This document shows positions 43,200 through 51,812 of a stretch of 64,000 bases of DNA, in pieces (within the stretch, counting starts at the first letter, position 1; every line of letters starts with the position of its first letter). The notes under the pieces are model-generated. The model was given only the letters and a program-made list of their open reading frames with translations, made no database searches and was not told where the DNA came from. Source of the DNA: an uncultured Clostridia bacterium (GTDB lineage Bacteria; Bacillota; Clostridia; Oscillospirales; Ruminococcaceae); contig CAMUJF010000005.1 in NCBI GenBank assembly GCA_947089135.1, positions 72,920 through 136,919 on the forward strand, written 5' to 3'. A program made the translations under genes and the position numbers.

Positions 43200-43691
43200 T
43201 CAAAGCGTATTATCAGAATTAATGGCTATCCTCATATTATGATATTTTGACACCGAATCTTTAAATCCAAGCGATTTATACAAACTGTAACCCGAATCGG
43301 TAGCTTTCAGCTCCACAAAGTCAAGTCCCATTTTTTCGGCATCATCAAGCAGCATTTTCAGCAGCTTTCCCGCAAGACCTTTTCTCCTATGATCGGGCTT
43401 TGTGTAAACATTCATCACAGTACCAACAAAACCGTTGATAAAAGACGGATTTGACGGCTTCTCGGAAACTGTCAGAAAGCAGCAACTTACCGTCTCATTT
43501 TCTGATTTAGCCGTGTACACAAAGCAGTCCTTGTTCAAATGCCTGCGAAAGTACTCAGGCAGCTTTTCGGAAATTTTATCAAGCTGTTCCTGCGGAATAG
43601 TAACATAGTCCTCAAGCAGATATGCTGTTCTAAGTCCAATCAATGAAGCTATATCGGACATTTCAGCTTTTTCAAAAATAATATCAGCCAT
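43200..43691 (-). CDS. GNAT-family N-acetyltransferase
   Basis: 163 residues. The acetyl-CoA site VYTKPDHRRKGLAGKLLKMLLDDAEKMG (about 96-123) follows the R/Q-x-x-G-x-G/A pattern; ELKATDSGYSLYKSLGFKD is the closing strand and helix. Substrate unknown. The neighbours are an M24 protein and an unknown gene, with about 10-base gaps. Confidence 0.87.
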   Translation of the reverse strand: MADIIFEKAEMSDIASLIGLRTAYLLEDYVTIPQEQLDKISEKLPEYFRRHLNKDCFVYTAKSENETVSCCFLTVSEKPSNPSFINGFVGTVMNVYTKPDHRRKGLAGKLLKMLLDDAEKMGLDFVELKATDSGYSLYKSLGFKDSVSKYHNMRIAINSDNTL

Positions 43692-43702
43692 TTTTCATAT
43701 AC

Positions 43703-44128
43703 TTACAGCTTATTCTTCTTTGCTTCAAGAATCTCAAGCATTTTTTCTGTATTCAGTTCCTGATTCGGCAGCTTCGAACCTGCCACCTTAGGCGCAAGCT
43801 GAAATTTCACCGTCCGCTTTTTACCGTCGTCGAAAACCAATGTAACAACTTTCTGACCAAAGAGCATGGACTTTATTTTTATCTGAACAATATCCTCCAT
43901 ATTGTAGGCAGCGGACTCGTCGCTGATAGTATGGTACTTGCAGCAAACGAACCGCCCCATATCGGTTACCCCCGCGTAACCTGTAATAATATCACTGCTG
44001 CTTGCAAAAAAGCCCGTTGACTTGAAAAGACAGTACACCGCCGTTTCAAGTTGTTCTCCACCTATAAGAAGCTCGCCGAGAGCTGAGTTCATTTCCTCTT
44101 CGCTGTATTTTTTGGTAAAGCTGCTCAT
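43703..44128 (-). CDS. Hypothetical protein, possible PH-like fold
   Basis: 141 residues. Beta-strand-rich with paired aromatic and basic patches (GYAGVTDMGRFVCCKYHTI; VQIKIKSMLFGQKVVTLVFDDGKKRTVKFQL), resembling bacterial PH-like domains by eye only. A helical C-terminal end (TEKMLEILEAKKNK) follows. No membrane segment. It sits 14 bases before rseP ends. Function unassigned. Confidence 0.6.
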   Translation of the reverse strand: MSSFTKKYSEEEMNSALGELLIGGEQLETAVYCLFKSTGFFASSSDIITGYAGVTDMGRFVCCKYHTISDESAAYNMEDIVQIKIKSMLFGQKVVTLVFDDGKKRTVKFQLAPKVAGSKLPNQELNTEKMLEILEAKKNKL

Positions 44129-44142
44129 TTTTTATCCCCCGA

Positions 44143-45186
44143 TTATTTTACAAATATATTTTTAACATCGTTAAAAGTAACAAATATCATCAGCAGCATC
44201 AACGCCGCAAATCCCACAAAATGTATCATACCCTCGGTTTCCGCTTTCAAAGCCTTGCGCCGTATCGCCTCTATAATAAGAAAGACAAACCGTCCTCCGT
44301 CCAACGCAGGAAGCGGAAGCAGGTTAAAAATACCGATATTTATCGTCACCAGAGTGGCAATATCCAGAATAAAACTGAAATCAAAACCGCTTTTTTCTGT
44401 AACGTCCCCAATGACCGTGACTATCCCCACCGGACCCTGCAAATCGTTAAGCCCATACTTTCCGACAATTATGTCCCTCAAAGACATAAGAACAATCCTG
44501 CCGTAATAAACAGCATTTTTAAACCCGTAAGGAATGATATTTGCGGGAGTTGCCTTTTCCTTAAGCACCTTGAAATCATAGATCAAAGTATTTTTTCCCG
44601 TTTCCTTATCGGTTTCCATTGCAAATTTTACGCCGTTTACCGTCACCTTTTCGCCGTTCCGCATTACCACAAAATCAACAACGCCGTCCTCGTCGTTTCC
44701 GAGCTGATAGGTAATGTCCTTTACCGAAAAGATATGAACGCCGTTTATTTTCGTGATCTCGTCACCAAGCTGTAAACCATACCGGGAACTTGCAGCGTCC
44801 TCGGAAAACCAAACTATCTGCGTGGATACCGCACCGCCCTCCACAAGAATAAGAATTACCGAAAGAATAAAACCGAGAATAAGGTTCATTACCGCACCCG
44901 CCACAATAGTAGCCATTCTCGCCCACACAGGCTTTTGACGGAACGAATCAGGCGTATCACGCTCCTCGTCCTCACCCATTGCACAGAATCCTCCTATAGG
45001 AAGCAGTCTCACGGTGTAAAGGGTATCACCTTTCTGCTTTTTGAATATCGCGGGACCCATCCCTATTGCAAATTCATCAACTCTTATACCGCAAAGCTTT
45101 GCAACGGTGAAATGTCCCAACTCGTGAATAATTATTATAAGGCAAAAAAACACGGCGGCAATTAAAATTGAAAGAAAAGTATTCAT
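44143..45186 (-). CDS. rseP: Site-2 intramembrane metalloprotease RseP
   Basis: About 347 residues. Four membrane segments, the zinc site HELGHF (first helix) and the Asp in NLLPLPALDGGRF (third helix). One PDZ domain covers about 115-200. It degrades signal anti-sigma factors and remnant peptides in the membrane. The ATG at 45184-45186 is preferred, close to GCGAGG, over an ATG 18 bases earlier. It lies in the standard frr-uppS-cdsA-dxr-rseP cluster. Confidence 0.95.
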   Translation of the reverse strand: MNTFLSILIAAVFFCLIIIIHELGHFTVAKLCGIRVDEFAIGMGPAIFKKQKGDTLYTVRLLPIGGFCAMGEDEERDTPDSFRQKPVWARMATIVAGAVMNLILGFILSVILILVEGGAVSTQIVWFSEDAASSRYGLQLGDEITKINGVHIFSVKDITYQLGNDEDGVVDFVVMRNGEKVTVNGVKFAMETDKETGKNTLIYDFKVLKEKATPANIIPYGFKNAVYYGRIVLMSLRDIIVGKYGLNDLQGPVGIVTVIGDVTEKSGFDFSFILDIATLVTINIGIFNLLPLPALDGGRFVFLIIEAIRRKALKAETEGMIHFVGFAALMLLMIFVTFNDVKNIFVK

Positions 45187-45204
45187 AAAACCTCGCTTAC
45201 ACAT

Positions 45205-46350
45205 TTAATAATTTATTTCGTTATATACAAAATTTCGTGCAGCCATTTCGGCTCTTTTGATGTCCTCGTAAGTATCAAATGGCATTTCGGGAATCCTGTC
45301 AAGAGATTTTCTTACCAACTCCCCGATCTTAAGGAACGATATCTCTCTGTTAAGGAACAATGTTACCGCTTCTTCGTTTACAGCATTCACAACGCATGGA
45401 TACGCTCCTCCACGGTTTATCGCCTCAATGCAGCCGCTGAGACAGTCAAATGTTTCAAAATCCGGCTTGAAAAAAGTAAGCGTTCCATAGTCCGTAAGGG
45501 ACAACGGCTTTACATCACATTCTGCCCTCTCAGGGTACAAAAGCGCGTACTGAATAGGTATTTTCATATCGGGTACACCCATCTGCGCGATTACCGAACG
45601 ATCCTTGAACTCCACGGCGGAATGAACAACGCTTTCACGGTTCACAACTATCTCAATATTTCTCGGATTTACCCCGAAAAGCCACCTTGCCTCGATAAAT
45701 TCCAATCCTTTGTTCATAAGCGTAGCGGAGTCAATAGTTATTTTATTTCCCATAGACCAGTTAGGGTGGTTGAGAGCCTGCTCAACAGTAACGTCCTCAA
45801 GCTCGTACTTTTTCAAACCGAAAAACGGTCCGCCCGAAGCCGTGAGAATAATTTTGTTGACCTGCTTGGAATCATTCCCCTGCAAACACTGAAATATCGC
45901 AGAATGCTCGCTGTCTATCGGATATATCCTCACACCGTTTTTTTCCGCCTCTGACATAACGATATGCCCTCCCGCAACAAGGGTCTCCTTGTTGGCAAGA
46001 GCCACATCCATGCCGTTTTCTATTGCCGTAAGAGTAGGAAGCAAGCCCACCATTCCAACCACAGCATTGACAAATAAGTCAGCGCTCTTGCCCGAAGCGA
46101 TCTCGCACAGCCCCTCCATTCCGCACAGAACTTTTATTCCCGTATCGGCAAGCCGTTCCCGCATTTCAAGATAATGCTCGTCGCTGTAAACGCATACCTT
46201 TTCCACAGCAAACTCTCTCGCCTGGCTTTCCAGCAGAGCTGTGCTGCTGTATGCCGCTAAAGCTCTCACAGTAATATTATGCTTGCGGCAAACATCTAAT
46301 GTCTGTTTCCCTATAGACCCGGTCGAACCGATCAAATTAATAGTTTTCAC
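45205..46350 (-). CDS. dxr: 1-deoxy-D-xylulose 5-phosphate reductoisomerase
   Basis: About 381 residues, the second MEP pathway enzyme. The NADPH loop GSTGSIGKQTLD is at the N-terminus. NKETLVAGG, PIDSEHSAIFQCLQG and ASGGPFFG carry substrate and metal residues. PNWSMGNKITIDSATLMNKGLEFIEARWLF is the central hallmark. The GTG at 46348-46350 fits the AAAGGAA site; an ATG 18 bases earlier has none. A 178-base gap full of inverted repeats separates it from cdsA. Confidence 0.95.
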   Translation of the reverse strand: MKTINLIGSTGSIGKQTLDVCRKHNITVRALAAYSSTALLESQAREFAVEKVCVYSDEHYLEMRERLADTGIKVLCGMEGLCEIASGKSADLFVNAVVGMVGLLPTLTAIENGMDVALANKETLVAGGHIVMSEAEKNGVRIYPIDSEHSAIFQCLQGNDSKQVNKIILTASGGPFFGLKKYELEDVTVEQALNHPNWSMGNKITIDSATLMNKGLEFIEARWLFGVNPRNIEIVVNRESVVHSAVEFKDRSVIAQMGVPDMKIPIQYALLYPERAECDVKPLSLTDYGTLTFFKPDFETFDCLSGCIEAINRGGAYPCVVNAVNEEAVTLFLNREISFLKIGELVRKSLDRIPEMPFDTYEDIKRAEMAARNFVYNEINY

Positions 46351-46396
46351 TTCAAAAATTCCTTTCATACTGAAAACTAATCAAAAAGTATATAAA

Positions 46397-46510
46397 AAAT
46401 CTGCGCAAAAACTTGCGTATATGTGTTTTTATGCAGATTTCCTTGTCTTACACTTTTATCAGATTTTAGGAGCAAAACACATATCAGGCGTACAAATTGT
46501 TTTGTACGCC
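46397..46510. repeat. Cluster of hairpins in the cdsA-dxr gap
   Basis: A perfect 10-bp stem, GGCGTACAAA (46487-46496) and TTTGTACGCC (46501-46510), has the loop TTGT. A second, AAATCTGC (46397-46404) with GCAGATTT (46433-46440), encloses an AAAAAC/GTTTTT pairing. No long T run follows on either strand. Confidence 0.6.
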
Positions 46511-46528
46511 CGATTTTCGTCCTAATTT

Positions 46529-47359
46529 TTAACTGAATAATGTAATATGGCTTAGCGTGAACATCATGAACGGAGCAACAAAAAGCACGCTGTCAAACCT
46601 GTCCATAAGCCCTCCGTGACCCGGCATGATATTGCCGAAATCCTTTATGCCGAACTGACGCTTTATCAGCGAGGCGGAAAGGTCTCCCACTATACCGAGA
46701 ACACCACAAATAATTCCCATAAGCACAAGCCACAAGTAATTCACACTAAAGAACACTCCGAAATGTCCCATAACCAATCTATACAGAAACGCATAAACTG
46801 CAAAAACCAATCCGACAGTTAAAACGCCTCCGATTGCCCCCTCAACAGTTTTTTTAGGAGATATTTCGGGACAAAGCTTGTGCTTTCCGAAAAATGTACC
46901 TACAAAATATGCACCGGAATCGCCCAGCCATGCTCCCGCAAGACACAAAATTACATAGCAGACCCCGTGTGTTGCGTCAAGATTTTTAAGTGAAACGATA
47001 CAGCACATTGACAGCGTGGAAAGAAGCGTTACCGCCAGCATACAGCATATCTTTTCAAAAGATATGGTCTTATGCTCCGCGATATACCCGACAAACACAA
47101 GAAAAATACATGATGTGGAAACAATGTACTTCATTTCCATACCCTCAAATTCCGCAAGGAACGGCATAACCGCGGCAAAAATAACACAAACGATGCTGTG
47201 GAATTTGTGCTTGATACAATCACAGGCGGTCAGAAGTTCATACAGCATAATAACGGCAATTGCAGAAACTGTTAGATTAAAAACAGGGGTAGTCGACAAA
47301 AACAGCACGCCTATCGCTATCGCTATTCCGATCACTGCTGTAATAATACGGGTACCCAT
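46529..47359 (-). CDS. cdsA: Phosphatidate cytidylyltransferase
   Basis: About 276 residues with about eight membrane segments. The CDP-DAG synthase signature runs from GDSGAYFVGTFFGKHKLC (about 150) through SPKKTVEGAIGG. It makes CDP-diacylglycerol for phospholipids. The ATG at 47357-47359 is favoured: AAAAGGATG overlaps an earlier ATG in the same frame and is well spaced from this one. Located between uppS and dxr. Confidence 0.95.
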   Translation of the reverse strand: MGTRIITAVIGIAIAIGVLFLSTTPVFNLTVSAIAVIMLYELLTACDCIKHKFHSIVCVIFAAVMPFLAEFEGMEMKYIVSTSCIFLVFVGYIAEHKTISFEKICCMLAVTLLSTLSMCCIVSLKNLDATHGVCYVILCLAGAWLGDSGAYFVGTFFGKHKLCPEISPKKTVEGAIGGVLTVGLVFAVYAFLYRLVMGHFGVFFSVNYLWLVLMGIICGVLGIVGDLSASLIKRQFGIKDFGNIMPGHGGLMDRFDSVLFVAPFMMFTLSHITLFS

Positions 47360-47427
47360 TGTTAATATCATCCTTTTCCGTAAAATTTGCTTTTATTTTA
47401 TGTATGAGATATCAGACTTTTAAAATG

Positions 47428-48153
47428 TCACACCCCGCCGAAGCGCCTTTTTCTTGAAGCAAAATCCTCAAGAGCTTTATCCAACTCTTTGGGAGTAAAA
47501 TCAGGCCACAAAACGTCCGTAAAGTAAAATTCCGCGTAGGCAGACTGCCATATCAAAAAGTTTGACAGTCTTTTCTCACCGCTCGGACGTATTATCAGAT
47601 CCGCATCGGGAATCCCTCCCGTATAGAGCAGTCCGGAAATAAGCGACTCATCAACGTCGGAATGTTTTATCTCCTTGTTTTCGACCATTGCTGCTATCCG
47701 CCTTGCCGCATGAACTATATCATCTCGTCCGCCGTAATTCATCGCAAGCAAGATCGTCATATCGTTAAAATTCTGGGACTCTTTTTCAAGTTCGGTCATT
47801 TTATCCGCCATTTCCTTGCCAAAAGCAGATTTATCGCCCAGAAAAATCAGACGAGTGTTTTCCTCGGCGTAATCGCTGACCTCGTCAATATACTCGCTGA
47901 AAAGCTTCATAAGCTCGTCTATCTCATCTTTAGGTCTGCTCCAGTTTTCCGTGGAAAACGCATAAAACGTAGCATACCGTATGCCTATTTTCTTGCAGTA
48001 GCGTGCAATTTTCCTGAACGCCGAAGCTCCCTCGCGGTGTCCGAATTTTCTCGGCAGACCCCGCTTCTGCGCCCATCTGCCGTTTCCGTCCATAATAAAG
48101 CCTATATGGACGGGCAGCTTATTTTTATCAACAGTACTCAACCTATTCTCCAA
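47428..48153 (-). CDS. uppS: Isoprenyl transferase (undecaprenyl diphosphate synthase)
   Basis: 241 residues. HIGFIMDGNGRWAQKRGLPR holds the diphosphate-binding Asp and loop. YATFYAFSTENWSRPK follows, and RPSGEKRLSNFLIWQSAYAEFYF with DVLWPDF forms the end of the active site. It builds the lipid carrier for cell wall synthesis from IPP and FPP. It starts at the frr stop (adjacent bases), so it is coupled to frr. Confidence 0.96.
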   Translation of the reverse strand: MENRLSTVDKNKLPVHIGFIMDGNGRWAQKRGLPRKFGHREGASAFRKIARYCKKIGIRYATFYAFSTENWSRPKDEIDELMKLFSEYIDEVSDYAEENTRLIFLGDKSAFGKEMADKMTELEKESQNFNDMTILLAMNYGGRDDIVHAARRIAAMVENKEIKHSDVDESLISGLLYTGGIPDADLIIRPSGEKRLSNFLIWQSAYAEFYFTDVLWPDFTPKELDKALEDFASRKRRFGGV

Positions 48154-48708
48154 TCAGATAGACATAATCTCTTTTTCCTTATCGGAAACAACGGAGTCAA
48201 CGTTGTCGCAGAACTTGTCAGTAAGCTTCTGTATATCCTTTTCAAGACCCTTCATGTCGTCCTCAGTGATCTCACTGTTCTTTTTCATTGTTTTGAATTT
48301 TTCAAGAGTATCACGTCTTACGTTTCTGAGAGTTACCTTGGCTTCCTCTCCGAACTTCTTCACCTGCTTAACAAGCTCCTTGCGGCGATCCTCGGTAGGC
48401 TGAGGAAAAGCCAGTCTAAGCGCCTTGCCGTCGTTTGTAGGGGTAATTCCTATATCGGAATTTATAATAGCCTTTTCTATAGCCTTGAGCTGGGAAACGT
48501 CCCAAGGCTGAATAAGAAGATTTCTTGCCTCAACTACCGAAATAGCCGCCATTTGCTGAACGGGAGTGGGAGTTCCGTAATAATCCACAAGCACCTTGTC
48601 AAGAATTGCAGGGTTAGCACGTCCCGCTCTTATTGTGGAAAATTCGTGTTCAAGGCTTTTGAGGCATTTTTCCATTTTGCCTTCAGCGTTTTTAATCTGT
48701 TCGTTCAT
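48154..48708 (-). CDS. frr: Ribosome recycling factor
   Basis: About 184 residues. Two-domain helical RRF: STIRAGRANPAILDKVLVDYYGTPTPVQQMA and SDIGITPTNDGKALRLAFPQPTEDRRKELVKQVKKFGEEAKVTLRNVR are hallmarks (segments shown in part). With EF-G it splits post-termination ribosomes. The ATG at 48706-48708 follows AAAGGAG. pyrH-frr-uppS order is conserved. Confidence 0.97.
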   Translation of the reverse strand: MNEQIKNAEGKMEKCLKSLEHEFSTIRAGRANPAILDKVLVDYYGTPTPVQQMAAISVVEARNLLIQPWDVSQLKAIEKAIINSDIGITPTNDGKALRLAFPQPTEDRRKELVKQVKKFGEEAKVTLRNVRRDTLEKFKTMKKNSEITEDDMKGLEKDIQKLTDKFCDNVDSVVSDKEKEIMSI

Positions 48709-48785
48709 AAAAATTCTCCTTTTCACGACAGTAGGATTTTTTACGGGAAAGCCCCTGCCTTAGGCAATACCCGTATCAGTTCATT

Positions 48786-49517
48786 TTAACGGTCGATAAC
48801 AAGAGTACCAACGCTCTTGCCAATGCACGCGTCATAAATATTATCCGGTTTTTTAAGGTTAAACACCAGAATAGGAATGTTGTTGTCCTTGCACATAGAG
48901 GCAGCCGTGCTATCCATGACCGCAAGATTTCTTACAAGGATATCGTTGAAGCTAAGCTCATCAAATTTTACCGCGTCGTCGTACTTGTTGGGGTCTTTGT
49001 CGTAAACGCCGTCTACCATTGTGGCTTTAAGGACGATATCCGCTTCTATCTCGGCGGCTCTCAAAGTTGAAGCAGTATCCGTGGAAAAGAACGGATTTCC
49101 CGTGCCGCAGCCGAAAATGACCACTCTTCCCTTTTCCATGTGCCTTACAGCCTTGTTTCTAATGTACGGCTCAGCGACTTGATGCATAGCAATAGCTGTC
49201 TGGACTCTTACGTCAACGCCGAGAGATTCAAGCACATCCGCAACGGCAAGAGCGTTCATAGTGGTGGCAAGCATACCTATGTGATCGGCGCGCGTTCTGT
49301 CCATAGCGCCGCTGGAACGTCCTCTCCAAAAATTTCCTCCGCCTACAACAATACCGATCTGAACGCCTATATCAGCGCATTTTTTAATGCTTTCGCATAT
49401 CTTCGTAATAATGGAATAATCCAAACCGATCTTCTTTTCACCGGCGAGAGCCTCTCCGCTAAGTTTAAGAAGAACCCGTTTATATTTCGGCTGTACAACA
49501 TTTTCTGACACAAGCAC
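48786..49517 (-). CDS. pyrH: UMP kinase
   Basis: About 243 residues. The amino-acid kinase fold has RVLLKLSGEALAG at the start, GIVVGGGNFWRGR (about 50-62), GCGTGNPFFSTDTASTLRAAE (about 130) and KATMVDGVYDKDPNKY. It phosphorylates UMP, with allosteric GTP and UTP control in the family. AAAGGGCGG is spaced for the GTG at 49515-49517; GTGs six bases later and fifteen bases earlier are alternatives. Confidence 0.95.
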   Translation of the reverse strand: MLVSENVVQPKYKRVLLKLSGEALAGEKKIGLDYSIITKICESIKKCADIGVQIGIVVGGGNFWRGRSSGAMDRTRADHIGMLATTMNALAVADVLESLGVDVRVQTAIAMHQVAEPYIRNKAVRHMEKGRVVIFGCGTGNPFFSTDTASTLRAAEIEADIVLKATMVDGVYDKDPNKYDDAVKFDELSFNDILVRNLAVMDSTAASMCKDNNIPILVFNLKKPDNIYDACIGKSVGTLVIDR

Positions 49518-49613
49518 CGACCGCCCTTTCACATGACAATATAGTATCTAATTTATTTTACACCAATTTCAGCCATATGTAAAGAGGAAACGGAAAAAAT
49601 TCACAAAAAAAAT

Positions 49614-50027
49614 TTACAGTACATATGTAACAAACGAACCGGCAATAGAGCCGTCCGGCATTTTCACCGGAGAAATACCAAATTTGTTCTTTCTCCAAAG
49701 CCTGTGCGACGCTTCATTGCCTATGTCGCAGTACGCCCTCACCTGATACGTGCCCTTATCCTTTTCAAGCTTAAGTACCTCCTGCACCATCATAGTTGCC
49801 AAGCCTTTCCTTTGATAGCTTTCAAAGACATCAATAACATTTATAAAAGCTTCACGTTCTCCCACGGGAGCAGGGATATCGCGTAAAAACATCGCTGCAA
49901 ATCCGGCAATTTCTCCGTTTTTCTCAGCGACGAGAAAATATCCGTCCTCAGAAAAAAGCTGCTCCGCCTGCGGACGCTGCTCAAAAATTATTCGCTTGTC
50001 CGCCTCCGTCCCATTACGCACTGTCAT
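49614..50027 (-). CDS. GNAT-family N-acetyltransferase
   Basis: 137 residues. INVIDVFESYQRKGLATMMVQEVLKLEK (about 71-98) is the acetyl-CoA site; ASHRLWRKNKFGISPVKMPDGSIAGSFVTYVL forms the end. The start overlaps the rsmI stop by four bases, so translation is coupled. Substrate unknown. Confidence 0.87.
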   Translation of the reverse strand: MTVRNGTEADKRIIFEQRPQAEQLFSEDGYFLVAEKNGEIAGFAAMFLRDIPAPVGEREAFINVIDVFESYQRKGLATMMVQEVLKLEKDKGTYQVRAYCDIGNEASHRLWRKNKFGISPVKMPDGSIAGSFVTYVL

Positions 50028-50878
50028 TTCTTAACTTCCTGCCTTTCCTGTATACCCGAATAAATCTCGCTTTTTTTGAAGCCTGTTATTTTAGCAGCCT
50101 CCTTGCAGGCGTCCACGGCTTTCATGCCGCTTTCTATAAGACGTTCGGCTTCGATTACCGCGTCATCAAGAGTAATTTCCGCAAGCTCCGCCTTAGGGTC
50201 ATATCCCTCAACAACAAGAACAAATTCCCCCTTTGCAGTTTTATCTGAATAGTATTCCACCGCTTCAGAAAGAGTTGTCCTGAAAACCTCTTCATGAATT
50301 TTCGTAAGCTCGCGGCATATGGAGATACGCCTGTCCCCCAGATATTTCAGCATATCTGTCAGTGTATTTAAAAGCTTGTGCGGAGCTTCGTAAAATATCA
50401 GTGTGCGAGTCTCCCTTGCAACGTTTTCAAGATGAGCGTAACGCTGCTTTTTTGCAACCGAAAGAAATCCCTCGAATGTGAAACGGGATACCGTCAACCC
50501 ACTGAGAGCAGCAGCCGAAGCCATTGCCGTAGGTCCGGGAACTACCTCAATCGGAACATTATTTTCAATGCAAAGTCTTATCAGATCCTCTCCGGGATCG
50601 GAAATACACGGCATACCCGCGTCGGAAACAACAGCGCAGCTTTCACCCAAAATTATCTTGCTCATTATCTTGTCTGAAACGTGCCGCTCCGAGTGCTCAT
50701 GATAGCTTATCATAGGCTTTTTTATCCCGTAATGGTTCAAGAGCTTTACGGTTACTCTCGTGTCCTCGGCGCAGATAAAATCCACGGCTTTAAGGGTTTC
50801 CACTGCACGGTATGTAATATCACCGAGGTTGCCTATGGGCGTACCCACAATAAAAAGCTGTCCGATATTTTCAGACAT
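50024..50878 (-). CDS. rsmI: 16S rRNA (cytidine-1402 2'-O)-methyltransferase RsmI
   Basis: About 284 residues. The tetrapyrrole-methylase fold shows FIVGTPIGNLGDITYRAVETL and ICAEDTR at the N-terminus. SDAGMPCISDPGEDLIRLCIEN and VPGPTAMASAAALSGL are SAM-binding loops. It methylates the 2'-OH of C1402 in 16S rRNA. The ATG at 50876-50878 follows AAAAGGA; longer upstream frames have no site. It starts 4 bases after trmN6 ends. Confidence 0.96.
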   Translation of the reverse strand: MSENIGQLFIVGTPIGNLGDITYRAVETLKAVDFICAEDTRVTVKLLNHYGIKKPMISYHEHSERHVSDKIMSKIILGESCAVVSDAGMPCISDPGEDLIRLCIENNVPIEVVPGPTAMASAAALSGLTVSRFTFEGFLSVAKKQRYAHLENVARETRTLIFYEAPHKLLNTLTDMLKYLGDRRISICRELTKIHEEVFRTTLSEAVEYYSDKTAKGEFVLVVEGYDPKAELAEITLDDAVIEAERLIESGMKAVDACKEAAKITGFKKSEIYSGIQERQEVKK

Positions 50879-50882
50879 AAGA

Positions 50883-51626
50883 TCAATCCTTTTCTCTCTG
50901 GTAATAATTTGTTTTTCCGCCGCCGTAAATTTGCAGCAATTCCTCGGAAAAGCCCTCGTTTCCATTGATATAAAGCTGCGGCAGAACTTTCATAAAAGAC
51001 TTTCCGCCCTTTTTTCCCTCAATAAGGAACAGCCAAGGCGGGTCGGCGGGAGTCTTGCTTACGAACCGCAGACTTTTTGGTTCGATATTGTTGCCTCTCA
51101 TAGCGGAAACAACATCCGCAAGCCGTTCAGGACGGTTGCAGATACAAAGTTTGCCGCCGAATTTCAACAATCTTTCCGCTGCCCAGCACACGTCGCCGAT
51201 ATTGCAAAGTATCTCGTGCCGTGCGATACGCTGCGCTTCCGAAAGGCTTTGCAGACCAGCGCCGTCAGACTTGTACGGAGGATTGCATGTAACAACGTCA
51301 AGCTGCCCGACAGGAGCGTCCTGCCAAAGAGTTTTTAAATCAGTGCAAACAGGCACAATATTTTCAAGTTTATTTCTTTCCACGGAAATATTAAGCTGCT
51401 CTATCGCCTGTTTTTGTATGTCAACACAATAGATTATCCTCGGTGCAAAGCTTATCTGCATAAGCAACGGTATTATCCCGCAGCCCGTCCCCAGGTCGCA
51501 GACCTTATCCTTGTGTCTGGGAGCGGCAAAATCCGCAAGCAGAAATGCGTCAGTACCGAATTTATGTTCATCGGAAACGCATATCTCCACTTTGTTCCGA
51601 AGCTTTTCAAAACTGTATTCAGGCAT
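50883..51626 (-). CDS. trmN6: tRNA1(Val) (adenine-37 N6)-methyltransferase-like (TrmN6/YfiC family)
   Basis: About 247 residues. A Rossmann SAM site, CDLGTGCGIIPLLM (about 42-55), and the N6-adenine methyltransferase motif NPPYK (about 120) define it; GTDAFLLADFA is also family-typical. The family methylates A37 of tRNA1(Val), or acts more generally as an MTS-type enzyme in Gram-positives. The ATG at 51624-51626 follows AAAGGATA. Upstream codons come from the MITE-like repeat. Confidence 0.87.
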   Translation of the reverse strand: MPEYSFEKLRNKVEICVSDEHKFGTDAFLLADFAAPRHKDKVCDLGTGCGIIPLLMQISFAPRIIYCVDIQKQAIEQLNISVERNKLENIVPVCTDLKTLWQDAPVGQLDVVTCNPPYKSDGAGLQSLSEAQRIARHEILCNIGDVCWAAERLLKFGGKLCICNRPERLADVVSAMRGNNIEPKSLRFVSKTPADPPWLFLIEGKKGGKSFMKVLPQLYINGNEGFSEELLQIYGGGKTNYYQREKD

Positions 51627-51643
51627 AGAATATCCTTTCAATA

Positions 51644-51810
51644 TATAGAGCGTGTTCACATAAACCGTGACGCACGTCTTTTTGGCAAATTTTGACGTAT
51701 TTTGCGTTAAAAATCCTTGAAATACGGGCGTATTCCTGCGGATTTTTGCCTTAAATACAACAAAATTATGTTCAAAAATCCGCACATCAGCTTTATGTGA
51801 ACACGCTATA
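51644..51810. mobile_element. MITE-like element with terminal inverted repeats
   Basis: The ends TATAGAGCGTGTTCACATAAA (51644-51664) and TTTATGTGAACACGCTATA (51792-51810) are complementary except for a two-base insertion. Inside, AAAAATCC/GGATTTTT and AATACG/CGTATT form another hairpin. Both ends are flanked by TA-type sequence, a pattern seen with IS630/mariner. The length is 167 bases and no open frame of use is inside. It lies three bases beyond the trkH stop. Confidence 0.75.
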
Positions 51811-51812
51811 GT

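Noticed and set aside
47662..48789. Long plus-strand open frame (375 codons) over uppS and frr
   Set aside because: It is the mirror of two strongly conserved genes on the other strand, has no ribosome site and reads as low-similarity sequence.
51644..51810. CRISPR repeat or complete insertion sequence
   Set aside because: Only one inverted-repeat unit, no spacers and no transposase frame.
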